NCBI RefSeq assembly: GCF_003443535.1
Contig: NZ_CP031946.1
Span: 3,475,001-3,539,000 of the forward strand
From: Ruegeria sp. AD91A
GTDB taxonomy: Bacteria; Pseudomonadota; Alphaproteobacteria; Rhodobacterales; Rhodobacteraceae
Length of the DNA stretch: 64,000 nucleotides
Direction: 5' to 3'
Shown here: positions 18,052 through 27,532 of the stretch, in pieces
How the letters are laid out: every line of letters begins with the position of its first letter
Numbering within the stretch: the stretch's first letter is position 1
Notes under the pieces: model-generated
Databases searched by the model: none
Seen by the model: the letters and a program-made list of their open reading frames with translations, nothing else
Told to the model about the DNA's origin: nothing
Program-made: the position numbers and the translations under genes

Positions 18052-19530
18052 ATGACTGGTCGTTTTTCACGTCGTTTGTTTCTGGGAGGATTGGGGGCGT
18101 CTCTGATCCCGGTAGCTGGTCTGGCGCAGGCGCCGCTGGTTTCGCTCAGGCCGCGTGCGCGTGGTGTGCTGTTGAGCGGCACCGAGCGTTTGGTCGCAGC
18201 CGCAGGATTGAAAGGCGAAGTTGTGTTCGCCGTTGCGGATGTGGCGACCGGGGCGCCACTGGAGAATTTTGGCGAGGGTGCGGGTTTGCCACCGGCCAGC
18301 GTTGGCAAGGCAATGACCGCGCTTTACGCGCTGGACGTTCTGGGGCCTGACCATCGCTTCGAAACCCGTTTGATCGCAGATGGGCCAATTGAAAACGGAA
18401 TTTTGCATGGCGATCTGATTCTGGCAGGGGGTGGAGACCCGCTGCTGGACACGGATGCGCTGGCTACGATGGCGGCCAACCTGCGCAAGGCCGGAATTAC
18501 CGAGGTTCGCGGAGCCTTCAAGGTTTATGACGGGGCTCTGCCCTTCGTATTCAGCATTGATCCGGGGCAGCCGGATCATGTGGGGTACAGCCCGGCGATC
18601 AGTGGAATATCGTTGAATTTCAATCGGGTTCACTTTGAGTGGAAGCGTGCCGGTAAAGGCTATGATGTGACCATGGACGCCCGCAGCGCGCGTTACGTGC
18701 CGGCAGTGGATGTGGCGACCATGCGGGTCGAAAGCCGAAGCCTGCCGATCTATACCTATCAGCCAAGCCCACGGCAGGATCGGTGGACCGTGGCCAAGGG
18801 CGCGCTGGGCAATGGCGGGGCGCGCTGGTTGCCTGTGCGCAAACCGGCCTTATACGCTGGAGATGTATTCCGCACATTGGCCCGATCCAATGGGATCGTT
18901 TTGAATCGGGTGCAGGTGACGCGAGAGTCGCCGAAGGGCGTCGACCTTGTCCTGCATCGCAGCGATCCATTGGACAGTATTTTGCGCGGGATGTTGAAAT
19001 ACTCAACCAACCTGACGGCCGAGATGGTCGGATTGGCCGCGACCAAAGCGCGTGGCGTTGACCCACGGAACCTGGCAGAGTCGGCGGCCGAGATGAACCG
19101 TTGGGCGTCTCAGAGTTTTGGCGTGAGCGGAATTGCGATGGTTGATCATTCCGGTCTGGGCGATGCCTCGCGTATGGTGCCGGCGGATCTGGTCGCTGCC
19201 CTTGTCGCGGCCCGGAAAATGGGGGCGTTGCGCCCCTTGATGAAGCCTTTTGCCTTAACTGATCGAAATGGGCGGCCGGTCAAGAACCATCCGATCAAGG
19301 TCGATGCCAAGACAGGGACATTGAACTTCGTATCCGGGCTGGGCGGTTTCCTGACAACGGCGGACGGGGTCGATCTGGCCTTTGCAATTTTTACCGCGGA
19401 CGTGGCCCATCGCGCCAAAATTCCACGTGCACAACGTGAACGCCCAGAAGGCGCGCGCAGCTGGAACCGCAGGTCGCGAAAACTGCAGCGGGCCTTGCTG
19501 GAGCGCTGGGGCTCGCTTTACGGAAGCTAG
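18052..19530 (+). CDS. dacB: D-alanyl-D-alanine carboxypeptidase/endopeptidase (PBP4 family)
   Basis: 492 aa S13-family penicillin-binding protein that trims peptidoglycan in the periplasm. Catalytic motifs: SVGK (SxxK) in PPASVGKAMTALYALD, STN (SxN) in YSTNLTAEMVG, and KTG in DAKTGTLNFVSG. The N-terminus TGRFSRRLFLGGLGASLIPVAGLAQA has the twin Arg and hydrophobic core of a possible Tat signal. The ATG at 18052 is chosen because it places that signal at the start; a TTG at 18016 is less likely. Follows nadD by 66 bases. Confidence 0.92.
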   Translation: MTGRFSRRLFLGGLGASLIPVAGLAQAPLVSLRPRARGVLLSGTERLVAAAGLKGEVVFAVADVATGAPLENFGEGAGLPPASVGKAMTALYALDVLGPDHRFETRLIADGPIENGILHGDLILAGGGDPLLDTDALATMAANLRKAGITEVRGAFKVYDGALPFVFSIDPGQPDHVGYSPAISGISLNFNRVHFEWKRAGKGYDVTMDARSARYVPAVDVATMRVESRSLPIYTYQPSPRQDRWTVAKGALGNGGARWLPVRKPALYAGDVFRTLARSNGIVLNRVQVTRESPKGVDLVLHRSDPLDSILRGMLKYSTNLTAEMVGLAATKARGVDPRNLAESAAEMNRWASQSFGVSGIAMVDHSGLGDASRMVPADLVAALVAARKMGALRPLMKPFALTDRNGRPVKNHPIKVDAKTGTLNFVSGLGGFLTTADGVDLAFAIFTADVAHRAKIPRAQRERPEGARSWNRRSRKLQRALLERWGSLYGS

Positions 19531-19548
19531 ATTATCGGGATCAGAGGA

Positions 19549-19971
19549 TCAGACCGTATGGCGCGCGCGTGCCCCGCGTTCGATGGCTGCGGCATGCAAT
19601 CGGTCGATATTCAGTTCGTACCGGATTTCTTCCAGCAGGCGCAGTTCCGTTTCGGCCAGCGCTCCGTCGGCGGCCGCAACATCGCAAGCCAGCGCATAGG
19701 CCGTTTCGTTCAGACGCTCGGGCAGGTTTTCACGGATCAGGCCAAACAGCGCATCCAGCCCGTCTTCCTGTTCGAACAGGTCAAAAACGATTTGTGATAC
19801 GCGACGGGTCCGATCAATGTCGTATCCTGCAAAGACCGGCAGCATGTTCACGGCAACTTCGATCTTGACCAGCTCGGCGGTTCGGATGTTTTCGTCAGAG
19901 GCCGAGACTGCAACCATGATCGCCACAAGGCAATCCTGCGGAGACATCGGGTGGGGCACTTGCTCGGTCAT
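19549..19971 (-). CDS. TerB-like tellurite resistance domain protein
   Basis: 140 aa all-helical cytosolic protein with the TerB pattern: acidic repeats in LVAIMVAVSASDENIRTAELVKIEVAV and AYALACDVAAADGALAETELRLLEEIRYEL. TerB-like domains bind divalent metal at acidic loops and occur widely in stress-response proteins; no tellurite function can be claimed. The start at 19971 (MTEQVPHPM) has CAGGA upstream. Convergent with dacB. Confidence 0.8.
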   Translation of the reverse strand: MTEQVPHPMSPQDCLVAIMVAVSASDENIRTAELVKIEVAVNMLPVFAGYDIDRTRRVSQIVFDLFEQEDGLDALFGLIRENLPERLNETAYALACDVAAADGALAETELRLLEEIRYELNIDRLHAAAIERGARARHTV

Positions 19972-20059
19972 GGGATGGTCCTGATTGGGGTTGTTCGAAG
20001 ACGCACGATATGAGCGCAGCGGGTCAGGTTCAACACCTTGTTTCATCCACCTAGCGTGA

Positions 20060-20434
20060 TCAGGTGTTCATGACCATCATTCCCGAAATCAAAAGCGCAG
20101 CCCCCAACCAGTAGCGCAGCCCAAGTGTTTCGCCGAAGAAGACGTGTGAGGCCAGTGGCACAAGAACGAAACTGAGGGCCATGAAGGGGTAGGCCTGGGA
20201 CAGTGTCAGATACCGCAGGACATACACCCAAAGCACCGTTGCCGAGCCATAGATGGCAAAGGCTGTCAGAAGGAACGGATCGAATAGCGTTTGGATGAGC
20301 CCCGCAAATCCGGTGACTTCGCGCCCATCAATCCGGTTTCCTGCAAGTTTGAACAAGATTTGCCCGGCTGAGATCATAACTGGTGTGCACAGCAAACCAG
20401 CCCAGACCAGTGTCGTAGGGGTGGGCGGGGTCAT
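20060..20434 (-). CDS. Small EamA/SMR-type membrane transporter
   Basis: 124 aa, four membrane helices (about 8-26, 48-66, 75-95, 102-122). It has EmrE/EamA-like features such as LSQAYPFMALSFVLVPLASHVFFGETLGLRYWLGAALLISGM. The closest known type is the ArnE/F or SMR class, which moves lipid-linked sugars or small cations across the inner membrane. Its start overlaps the stop of the methyltransferase gene by ATGA, so the two are likely made together. Confidence 0.8.
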   Translation of the reverse strand: MTPPTPTTLVWAGLLCTPVMISAGQILFKLAGNRIDGREVTGFAGLIQTLFDPFLLTAFAIYGSATVLWVYVLRYLTLSQAYPFMALSFVLVPLASHVFFGETLGLRYWLGAALLISGMMVMNT

Positions 20435-21156
20435 CCTTGTTGCTCGGGTTCTGGTTTTTCCTCGGAGCGGTCTTCACAGTAATAGATGTCGCGCCCCAGA
20501 TCCTCGCAGATATGGATGTCCGGGCTGGGATACACGGCACGCAGAAAGCTGTGTGTGTAGGGGAAAAAGTTGAAATGTGGATTGAAGGTGAACCTGCTTT
20601 CGCGTTCACGCGGGACGACGATAATGACGCGTTTTCGCGCGACACGACGCAGTTCAGCGATCGCTTGCCGGTAGTCCAGAAGATGCTCAATCACATGGGT
20701 GCAGATGACGGTGTCAAAGCTGTTGTCTTCAAACGGCAGCTCTTCGATCCGGGCAGCGACATAGTCGATATTGTCGATGGCATCCGCATCATCGACCACG
20801 AAATCCACTCCTGTCAGCTGCGTGATATCCGGTCTGGCGGCTTTTATGCGTTGCAAAAGAACTCCGGTGCCGCAGCCAATATCGCAGATGCTTTGCCCAA
20901 CGATATCCTCGGCTATCCGTTTGATACAGGTCTCGGAATTGTCGGTGCCTTGATGCACACGCGGATGATCGCGGTAGAGTTTTTCGTACTCGTCATCCGT
21001 CAGGTAGGTTGCGCGTTCGCGGAATTCTGCAAGACGCGTGATGTGTTCGCCCCAAACCCTGCAGGCTAGCCAATGAAAGGCGGCGCTGTCACGCAGGATA
21101 GGCGGCAGGATATCTTCGAGTACAAAGCGTATACGGTTGGTGGTTTCGCGTCGCAT
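20431..21156 (-). CDS. Class I SAM-dependent methyltransferase
   Basis: 241 aa. SAM-binding motif I is QSICDIGCGTGVLLQRI (about residues 89-105). Further motifs are LTGVDFVVDDADAI, ELPFEDNSFDTVICTHVIEHL and a basic strand RVARKRVIIVVPRERE. No signal peptide. Substrate unknown. The ATGA-coupled transporter downstream suggests a role in modifying a lipid or glycan intermediate, but this is inference. AGAGGA precedes the start. Confidence 0.85.
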   Translation of the reverse strand: MRRETTNRIRFVLEDILPPILRDSAAFHWLACRVWGEHITRLAEFRERATYLTDDEYEKLYRDHPRVHQGTDNSETCIKRIAEDIVGQSICDIGCGTGVLLQRIKAARPDITQLTGVDFVVDDADAIDNIDYVAARIEELPFEDNSFDTVICTHVIEHLLDYRQAIAELRRVARKRVIIVVPRERESRFTFNPHFNFFPYTHSFLRAVYPSPDIHICEDLGRDIYYCEDRSEEKPEPEQQG

Positions 21157-21519
21157 CCCGTTTCCTCTGGTTCGGGGAAACCCCCGTGTCGCCTTTGTTT
21201 AACATTGCCGGGTAAGCGTGCGAAATAAGCAGGTCAAGTTGGCGCGCCGCCCGTGTCTTTTTTGTTTCGCGGGAACAATCGTCCCACCATTGTGGCTTGA
21301 GTAAGGCTGGTAAGTGAAAAAGCGGCGCAGATATCACGTACAGAGTGTCTGCGGGCCAAAAAACAGTTTTGCAGCAGGCCCGATGGCGGCTGTTTTTTAA
21401 CTGGGTGTGCCGCGAATTGCGCCACTGCTTTATTGACTCATGCTGCACTGGCACAATAGGAGGGGTCGGTCCGGTTGCATGGGGTGGCCGTGACACTTTC
21501 CCCGATGGAGCACATTGAA
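21157..21519. other. Divergent promoter interval without a gene
   Basis: 363 bases between the methyltransferase and lysS starts. Only short unsupported frames are present. It must hold the promoters of both divergent genes; none could be placed reliably. Confidence 0.4.
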
Positions 21520-23094
21520 ATGTCTGAACTGCGTGAAACCGCGATGTCGTCCAAGGCCTGGCCTTTTGAAGAGGCGCGCCGGTTGCTCAAACGCTATCAG
21601 AAAGGTGCTCCGGAAAAGGGGTATGTGCTGTTCGAAACCGGTTACGGCCCGTCGGGCCTGCCCCACATCGGCACGTTTGGTGAGGTCGCGCGGACCACGA
21701 TGGTCAAGCGCGCGTTCGAGGCGCTTTCGGATATCCCGACCAAGCTGATCTGTTTTTCGGACGATCTGGACGGGATGCGCAAAGTGCCCAGCAATGTGCC
21801 AAATCCCGAGGCGCTTGAGGAACATTTGCAGCGCCCGCTGACTTCGGTTCCCGATCCGTTTGGCGAATACCCCAGCTTTGGCGAATACAACAACGCCATG
21901 CTGCGTCGGTTCCTTGATACGTTCGGGTTCGACTATGAGTTCTATTCGGCACGCGATTTTTATCGTTCAGGCCAGTTCGACGAGATCCTGAAGCGCGCGG
22001 TCGACAAGTACGATGACGTCATGGCCATCATGCTCAAAAGCTTGCGTGAAGAACGCCAGCAGACTTATTCAATCTTCCTGCCGATCCATCCCGAAACCGG
22101 TCGGGTTTTGTATGTTCCGATGAAGAAGGTCTGCGCTGAGACCTATACCGTCACCTTCGATGACGAAGATGGCAGAGAATGGACCCTGCCCGTCACTGGC
22201 GGCAACGTGAAGCTGCAATGGAAGCCAGATTTCGGGGCGCGCTGGGCGGCGCTTGGCGTTGATTTCGAGATGTACGGCAAGGAACACGCGACTAACGAAA
22301 AGATCTATGATGCGATCTGCCGTGCGCTTGGTGGCCGGGCGCCCGAGCATTTCTCGTACGAGCTGTTTCTGGACGAGAATGGCCAGAAGATTTCCAAGTC
22401 GTCCGGCAATGGCGTGTCGATTGACGAGTGGCTGACCTATGCACCGACCGAAAGCCTGGCGTATTTCATGTACCAAAAGCCCAAAACGGCCAAGCGGATG
22501 CATTTTGATGTTATTCCGAAGGCTTATGATGAATATCATCAACAGTTGCGCGCCTATCCGGGGCAGGACCTGAAAGCTCAGTTGAACAATCCGGTTTGGC
22601 ATATTCACGGTGGCGACGTTCCTGAATCGACCCTGATCGTACCGTTTGCGATGCTGCTGAACCTGGCGTCGGTCTCTGGCGCGGAAGACAAGGAGGCGCT
22701 GTGGGGCTTTATCCGCCGCTATGCGCCGGAAGCAACAGCATTGAGCCATCCCGATCTGGACCTGGCCGCGGGCTTTGCGGTTCGCTACTTCAACGATTTC
22801 GTTAAACCAACGCGTAAACATCGTGCACCGACCGACCAGGAGCGTGAGGCGCTCGAAGCGCTGAAAGCCGCGCTTGAGGCTTATGATGGCCCGGCCGAGG
22901 ATGAGGCGCTGCAATCGGTGGTCTACTCCATCGGGCGTGAGAGGTTCGACCCCATGCGCGGTTGGTTCACGGCGTTGTACGAAGTGCTTCTGGGTGCATC
23001 GCAGGGTCCGCGCTTTGGCGGCTTCATCGCTCTGTACGGTGTGCCAGAGACAATCGCCCTGATCGAAAAGGCGCTGGCCGGAGAGCTGGCCTGA
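21520..23094 (+). CDS. lysS: Lysyl-tRNA synthetase, class I
   Basis: 524 aa archaeal-type class I LysRS, which charges tRNA-Lys. The HIGH motif appears as LPHIGTFGE and KMSKS as [10 protein letters not shown]. The segments [12 protein letters not shown] and [21 protein letters not shown] are typical. Class I LysRS is known from many alphaproteobacteria and spirochaetes. The start ATG at 21520 ([23 protein letters not shown]) has GGAG about ten bases upstream; GTG/TTG-type extensions are less likely. Confidence 0.95.
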   Translation: MSELRETAMSSKAWPFEEARRLLKRYQKGAPEKGYVLFETGYGPSGLPHIGTFGEVARTTMVKRAFEALSDIPTKLICFSDDLDGMRKVPSNVPNPEALEEHLQRPLTSVPDPFGEYPSFGEYNNAMLRRFLDTFGFDYEFYSARDFYRSGQFDEILKRAVDKYDDVMAIMLKSLREERQQTYSIFLPIHPETGRVLYVPMKKVCAETYTVTFDDEDGREWTLPVTGGNVKLQWKPDFGARWAALGVDFEMYGKEHATNEKIYDAICRALGGRAPEHFSYELFLDENGQKISKSSGNGVSIDEWLTYAPTESLAYFMYQKPKTAKRMHFDVIPKAYDEYHQQLRAYPGQDLKAQLNNPVWHIHGGDVPESTLIVPFAMLLNLASVSGAEDKEALWGFIRRYAPEATALSHPDLDLAAGFAVRYFNDFVKPTRKHRAPTDQEREALEALKAALEAYDGPAEDEALQSVVYSIGRERFDPMRGWFTALYEVLLGASQGPRFGGFIALYGVPETIALIEKALAGELA

Positions 23095-23142
23095 TTTGAC
23101 CTGATCCAGTAAGGGGCTACACTTTTTGCAGGAGGTGGCCCC

Positions 23143-23544
23143 ATGCGTCGATTTTTGCTTGCTGTATCCCTGAGTGCCGGGTTGGGTTCAGGCGCATTTG
23201 CGCAAAACGCAGAGATCGAAGCAAACATTTCGGCGCAGATACAAGCCTTCAAGGCGGATGATTTTGCCACGGCCTTTACCTTTGCCAGTCCCAGCATTCA
23301 GCGCCTTTTTCAAAATCCCGACAATTTCGGAGCAATGGTACGCAATGGGTATCCAATGGTCTGGCGTCCTTCTGACGTGCGCTTTCTGGAATTGCGTGAG
23401 GTGGCGGGGGCTTTGTGGCAGAAAGTGTTGATCACTGACGGAAATGGGCGCGTGCATATATTGGACTATCAGATGATCCCTCTGGAGGGCGGTTGGAAAA
23501 TCAACGGGGTCCAATTGTTGGGTAACGCGGATCCTGCGGCCTGA
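23143..23544 (+). CDS. DUF4864 secreted protein
   Basis: 133 aa with a signal peptide (MRRFLLAVSLSAGLGSGAFAQ). The mature part has the DUF4864 pattern: IQAFKADDFATAFTFASPSIQRLFQNPDNFGAMVRNGYPMVWRPSDVRFLEL and a C-terminal QMIPLEGGWKINGVQLL. Probably a periplasmic cone-fold protein of unknown function. AGGAGGT precedes its start. Confidence 0.88.
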   Translation: MRRFLLAVSLSAGLGSGAFAQNAEIEANISAQIQAFKADDFATAFTFASPSIQRLFQNPDNFGAMVRNGYPMVWRPSDVRFLELREVAGALWQKVLITDGNGRVHILDYQMIPLEGGWKINGVQLLGNADPAA

Positions 23545-23682
23545 GGCAACACCACCGTCACGGTGAGATGAACCGCGGTTAACTCCCTTTCGGTATCCAG
23601 ACTGACGCGTTCGGGGCGGACCTGGACACAGGGTTTGGACGCGTCGCCAGATTTGCGCGGCGCGATTGAGAAAGGGTTTTCA

Positions 23683-25971
23683 ATGAACAAGGCAATCACT
23701 GACGGCATCGTTTTCATGCCGCCTCAATTCGCGAATGGCCTGACCGTATGGTCTGCGGGGGACGGAACGCCGGGCTCACCCACATATGGTGGATCCGGCA
23801 CCGGGGTTTTCGTGCCTGCGGATGCCAATTTTGGTGGCTGCCTGGAGATTCTGAAAATCCAAACCACCCAACAGCTTCGATACATGGGCCAGACACCGAT
23901 TTTGCCCGGTTGCTATTTGCAGATCAAGGCGCGGGTCAAGGCGATCAGCGGACCATTGCCGTCGGTGCGTATTGCGGCCTGGGCTGGGGGTGCGGGCGAC
24001 GCGCATGTGGCGGGTGTCGTGGAGCAGGGGCCTGCAACACAGTTGTCGGGCTATGGGGCCGTGCATGAAGTAACGGCGATTGTCGGAACCGGCCAGCGCC
24101 CGGGCGTGGACATGCCTTGGGGGCTTGCCGCCCTGTATGGCCATTTTGGTCTGGATATTGAGGGCTTGAACGGAGCGCTGGTGCGCGTCGACGACCTGGA
24201 GATCACGGATGTCACCGGTGTCTTCCTGCGCGAAATGATCAGTGTTGTGGATGTACGGGATTATGGTGCCATCGGCGACGGTGTGACGGACGACTCGGCT
24301 GCGTTTGAAGCGGCCGATCAGGCGGCGGGTGGCCGACGGGTTTACGTTCCGCAAGGGACCTATCATCTGGCTGAAAACACCAGTATGACGTCCGAGATGG
24401 ACTTTGAAGGAACAGTCACCATGCCGGATGACAAGATGTTGTTGCTGACAAAGGATTTCCATCTGCCTGCTTACATTTCGGCCTTCGGAGACGAAGAATT
24501 GGCGTTCAAAAAAGCGTTTCAGGCTCTTTTGAACAATTCGGATCATGACTCACTCGATTTGGGCGGGCGTAAGATTTCTGTCACCGCTCCGATCGACATG
24601 GCGACAGCGGTTCCCAACAAGCAGAGCGGGTTTTCGACCCGTCGTGTGATCCGGAACGGTCAGTTTGACGTCAAAAGCAGTTCAGCGTGGGATACTGAAA
24701 CGTTCACATCAACTGCGACTTACGATCCGTCGGACAATACGCGTCTGACCAATGTTGCAAATGTCGCCAACATTCCTGTTGGGTCCTACGTTGCGGGCAG
24801 CGGCGTCGGGCGTGAGATCTATGTGCGGTCAAAGAATGTCGGGGCTGGTGAAATCACACTGAGCGCGCCTCTTGTGGGGGCGTCGGGGACCCAGTCTTTC
24901 ACATTCTACTCATTCAAGTACCTGCTGGATTTCAGCGGCTTCAGCAAACTTCGGAAGTTCGGAATGGAGCAGATCGAGTTTCAGTGCAACAGCCGATGTA
25001 GCGGAATTCGTCTGGCGGCCGCTGGCAGCACCTTTTCGTTGAAAGACTGTCATGTCAGTCGCCCGAAAGACCGGGGGATGACGTCGACCGGAACGGGGTG
25101 CAAGGGCATGCTGATCGACAATTGTCAGTTCCTTTCGGCAGAAGAATCTTTTGTTGTAACGGATCGATATTCCATCGGATTGAACACCAATTCAAACGAT
25201 GTGAAGCTGCGCCACAACCGCGCGGTGCGTTTCAGGCATTTCGCTGTTCTGGGCGGCGACAACAATATGGTTCTGGGCAACCATGTCTTTCAGGGCGATA
25301 GCATCCCGCAAGGTGTGCGTACTGCCGGGCTGATCATGATCGGCACCTACAATAGTTCCACCATCGCGGAGAATTATGTCGACAACTGTTTCATCGAATG
25401 GACGAATGAACGAGACCCGTCGCCGACATACACCAGTGGCTTTTCTTTCAGTGCAATGAGCATTACGGACAATATATTTTATTCCAGTCAAGCGCCGTCC
25501 TGGTTCAGTTTCATCGTTATTCGCCCTTATGGGCCCGGGCATTTTCTCAATGGCCTGGTGGTGACCGGTAACAAGTTTCGTGCCACGAGCGGTGACATTT
25601 TTCGAGCGGAACAGGTGGATACATCCCTCGCCGACTTGAACAAAGACAGGCATACGAACGTGACTTTCCAGAATAATACCTACCATGGCGTAACCAGGAA
25701 AACCGCAAACCCATTGAGGGTTCGCCATACGCAAAGCTCGGTGTCCAATCTTTGGCCTGTCTCGGCCAACGGACAGTTGCCTTTCGACGGTAAGGCACGA
25801 AGCTGCGATGGGGTTGCGACAATCGGTGTGCTCTCAGGGGTGTTCAACAACCACGTCTTCAGCGCTCCTCATGTTGAGGTCGAACAGGGGGCGACAGGCG
25901 ACAGTTTTCTGTTGCGTTGGCCAGAGCATGTGAAGGGTACGGCCTCTGTTCTGATGCGCATGGAACGTTAA
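23683..25971 (+). CDS. Right-handed beta-helix protein (GH28-related / pectate lyase-like)
   Basis: 762 aa. An N-terminal domain (1-180) has no clear match. Then ISVVDVRDYGAIGDGVTDDSAAFEAADQAAGGRRVYVPQGTYHL marks the start of a pectate-lyase-superfamily beta-helix (PF12708-like), with repeated short strands to about residue 680. No signal peptide is seen, which is unusual for a polysaccharide-active enzyme; export by another route or a tailspike-like role is possible. The start at 23683 (MNKAITDGIVFMPPQFANG) has GAGAAAGGG upstream. Single gene with its own terminator. Confidence 0.78.
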   Translation: MNKAITDGIVFMPPQFANGLTVWSAGDGTPGSPTYGGSGTGVFVPADANFGGCLEILKIQTTQQLRYMGQTPILPGCYLQIKARVKAISGPLPSVRIAAWAGGAGDAHVAGVVEQGPATQLSGYGAVHEVTAIVGTGQRPGVDMPWGLAALYGHFGLDIEGLNGALVRVDDLEITDVTGVFLREMISVVDVRDYGAIGDGVTDDSAAFEAADQAAGGRRVYVPQGTYHLAENTSMTSEMDFEGTVTMPDDKMLLLTKDFHLPAYISAFGDEELAFKKAFQALLNNSDHDSLDLGGRKISVTAPIDMATAVPNKQSGFSTRRVIRNGQFDVKSSSAWDTETFTSTATYDPSDNTRLTNVANVANIPVGSYVAGSGVGREIYVRSKNVGAGEITLSAPLVGASGTQSFTFYSFKYLLDFSGFSKLRKFGMEQIEFQCNSRCSGIRLAAAGSTFSLKDCHVSRPKDRGMTSTGTGCKGMLIDNCQFLSAEESFVVTDRYSIGLNTNSNDVKLRHNRAVRFRHFAVLGGDNNMVLGNHVFQGDSIPQGVRTAGLIMIGTYNSSTIAENYVDNCFIEWTNERDPSPTYTSGFSFSAMSITDNIFYSSQAPSWFSFIVIRPYGPGHFLNGLVVTGNKFRATSGDIFRAEQVDTSLADLNKDRHTNVTFQNNTYHGVTRKTANPLRVRHTQSSVSNLWPVSANGQLPFDGKARSCDGVATIGVLSGVFNNHVFSAPHVEVEQGATGDSFLLRWPEHVKGTASVLMRMER

Positions 25972-25976
25972 GAGAC

Positions 25977-26010
25977 CGGATGGCCACCCCGAGCCGGGTG
26001 GCCATTTCAC
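25977..26010 (+). terminator. Terminator of the beta-helix gene
   Basis: ATGGCCACCC, loop, GGGTGGCCAT stem followed by TTTC, directly after the stop of the beta-helix gene. Confidence 0.75.
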
Positions 26011-26114
26011 TCTGATTTGACCGGTAATGACAGACCCGGTTTGCGAAGCTTGCAGGAAATAGGCGACGTTTGATTTTGATGTGTTAGGCTTGGGCCAGGA
26101 AGTGGAGAATCCCG

Positions 26115-26441
26115 ATGCTGAAAATTGCCAAAAACGCGAGTGTTCAAACAGTTATCACGACCTTTGAGATGACACCTGGCACGTGTCAGGACCTTTTGGA
26201 GGCCTTGACGGACGCCTATTCCGAGTTCATTTCGAAGCAGCCAGGTTTCGTTTCCGCCGGGCTGCACGTCAATGATGCACAAACCCGGATCGCAAACTAC
26301 TCGCAATGGGAACGCCGCGAAGATTTCCTTGCTATGCTGCGCACACCTGAAATGCGTGATCGCAACCGCAAGATCAACGAGCTATGCAAGAGCTTTGAGC
26401 CGGTCATGTACGATGTCGCTGAAACATTTGGCAGTTCCTGA
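26115..26441 (+). CDS. Antibiotic biosynthesis monooxygenase (ABM) domain protein
   Basis: 108 aa ABM-fold protein, the second in the window. VITTFEMTPGTCQDLLEALTDAYSEFISKQPGFVSAGLHVN and RIANYSQWERREDFLAML are typical. The family comprises small cofactor-free oxygenases and heme-degrading enzymes. Not adjacent to a regulator; followed by a universal stress protein gene. Confidence 0.8.
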   Translation: MLKIAKNASVQTVITTFEMTPGTCQDLLEALTDAYSEFISKQPGFVSAGLHVNDAQTRIANYSQWERREDFLAMLRTPEMRDRNRKINELCKSFEPVMYDVAETFGSS

Positions 26442-26477
26442 CCTGAATCAAAGCCTGTGCTTCATATCTGTTTCAAA

Positions 26478-26503
26478 GTGAGCCTGCAAAAATGGAGGCT
26501 CAC
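26478..26503 (+). promoter_or_regulatory. Hairpin overlapping the UspA ribosome binding site
   Basis: Perfect 8-bp inverted repeat GTGAGCCT...AGGCTCAC with a 10-base loop. The 3' arm contains most of the GGAGG that serves the uspA start three bases beyond. Folding would hide the ribosome binding site. Confidence 0.5.
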
Positions 26504-26506
26504 ACT

Positions 26507-26914
26507 ATGTATCACAACATTCTGGTCCCCATCTCGTTCGATGCTGAAAGAGATACGTCCGGGCCCTTGAAGCTTGCCCAGATTCTGGCCACGCCAGACG
26601 CCAAAGTGACATTGTTGCATGTGGTCGAGCATATTCCCAACTATGCGATCTCTTACATGCCGTCCGAATACCTGACAGAAGCACGGAAAGCGATTCAGGC
26701 AGAACTGGATGAACTGGCATCTCAACTGACGAATGCCAAGGGTTTGGTGATTGAAGGACATTCCGGCCGAACCATTCTGGATTGGGCCGAGGCGAACAAA
26801 CCCGATCTGATCATAATGGCGTCGCACCGGCCGGGGATGCAGGATCTGCTGCTGGGCTCAACCGCATCGCATGTCGTGCGTCATGCGGGTTGTGCCGTGC
26901 ATGTGGTTCGCTGA
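26507..26914 (+). CDS. Universal stress protein (UspA family)
   Basis: 135 aa USP fold: MYHNILVPISFDAE at the N-terminus, LLHVVEHIPN, and a C-terminal ATP-binding pattern IIMASHRPGMQDLLLGSTASHVVRHAGCAVHVVR (G2xG9x(S/T)). Cytosolic. The ATG at 26507 is chosen over 26492 because GGAGG lies eight bases upstream and homologues begin MY(K/H)NIL. Confidence 0.93.
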   Translation: MYHNILVPISFDAERDTSGPLKLAQILATPDAKVTLLHVVEHIPNYAISYMPSEYLTEARKAIQAELDELASQLTNAKGLVIEGHSGRTILDWAEANKPDLIIMASHRPGMQDLLLGSTASHVVRHAGCAVHVVR

Positions 26915-26917
26915 TGG

Positions 26918-27400
26918 CTAGAAATCCTGAGCGGTAAGGCGAAAAGCCTTGCCAAATCCGGCGTTCAAAAGGCCGTCCTGAATGGTAAACCGCACCAGTC
27001 CGAAATCAGCGAAATCTATGTAGAGTTTCGCCTTGGGTCGCTTGGCCAGATACCGGTCTCGCAAGGCGCTATAGCCTGCCATGCCCCGGTGAACAGGCTG
27101 AGCGATCACGTGCAGTGTCAGGCGCGGATGGGTCAGCGGGTCGCCCTTGTCTGCGGGCTCTCCGATCAGAAGGGCGCAATTGGGACAGGCGCTCAACGCA
27201 CGCGTATGTTCCGCAAGGGTGGAGATCAGCGAGACAGGGCAACCTGCTTCATCCGTGGTCAACGCGATCCGGGAGAGTGACGGCAAGCCCGTGTCAGGGC
27301 GCAGAAAGGCTAGCGCGGCAAATGGAGCTTGAAAGAGAAGATCCTGCGCTTGCAAGCGCACCGCTTTGTCGGGCGTCTGATAAGGATTGGATTCAGTCAC
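26918..27400 (-). CDS. Pyridoxamine 5'-phosphate oxidase-family (split beta-barrel) protein
   Basis: 160 aa flavin-binding split-barrel protein of the HugZ/PNPOx-like group. LPSLSRIALTTDEAGCPVSLISTLAEHTRALSACPNCALLIGEP is the typical FMN-binding portion, with DPLTHPRLTLHVIAQPV. The C-terminal part is the short form YIDFADFGLVRFTIQDGLLNAGFGKAFRL. Some family members degrade heme, others bind F420 or are inactive; the role here is open. Convergent with uspA. Confidence 0.85.
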   Translation of the reverse strand: MTESNPYQTPDKAVRLQAQDLLFQAPFAALAFLRPDTGLPSLSRIALTTDEAGCPVSLISTLAEHTRALSACPNCALLIGEPADKGDPLTHPRLTLHVIAQPVHRGMAGYSALRDRYLAKRPKAKLYIDFADFGLVRFTIQDGLLNAGFGKAFRLTAQDF

Positions 27401-27532
27401 GATGTCGGTCCGGCAGTACAGAATGAACGGGCAGTTGGCGGTTTTTTTATCTTAGGGGCCTGACCTGAACTGCGCCATTTGTTTCGCCTCGTTCAAATTC
27501 AGATTGCCTCGGCTTTGCCACATATCGGCGTT

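Noticed and set aside
19549..19971. Tellurite resistance determinant
   Set aside because: A lone TerB-like domain without terZACDE partners does not support a resistance function.
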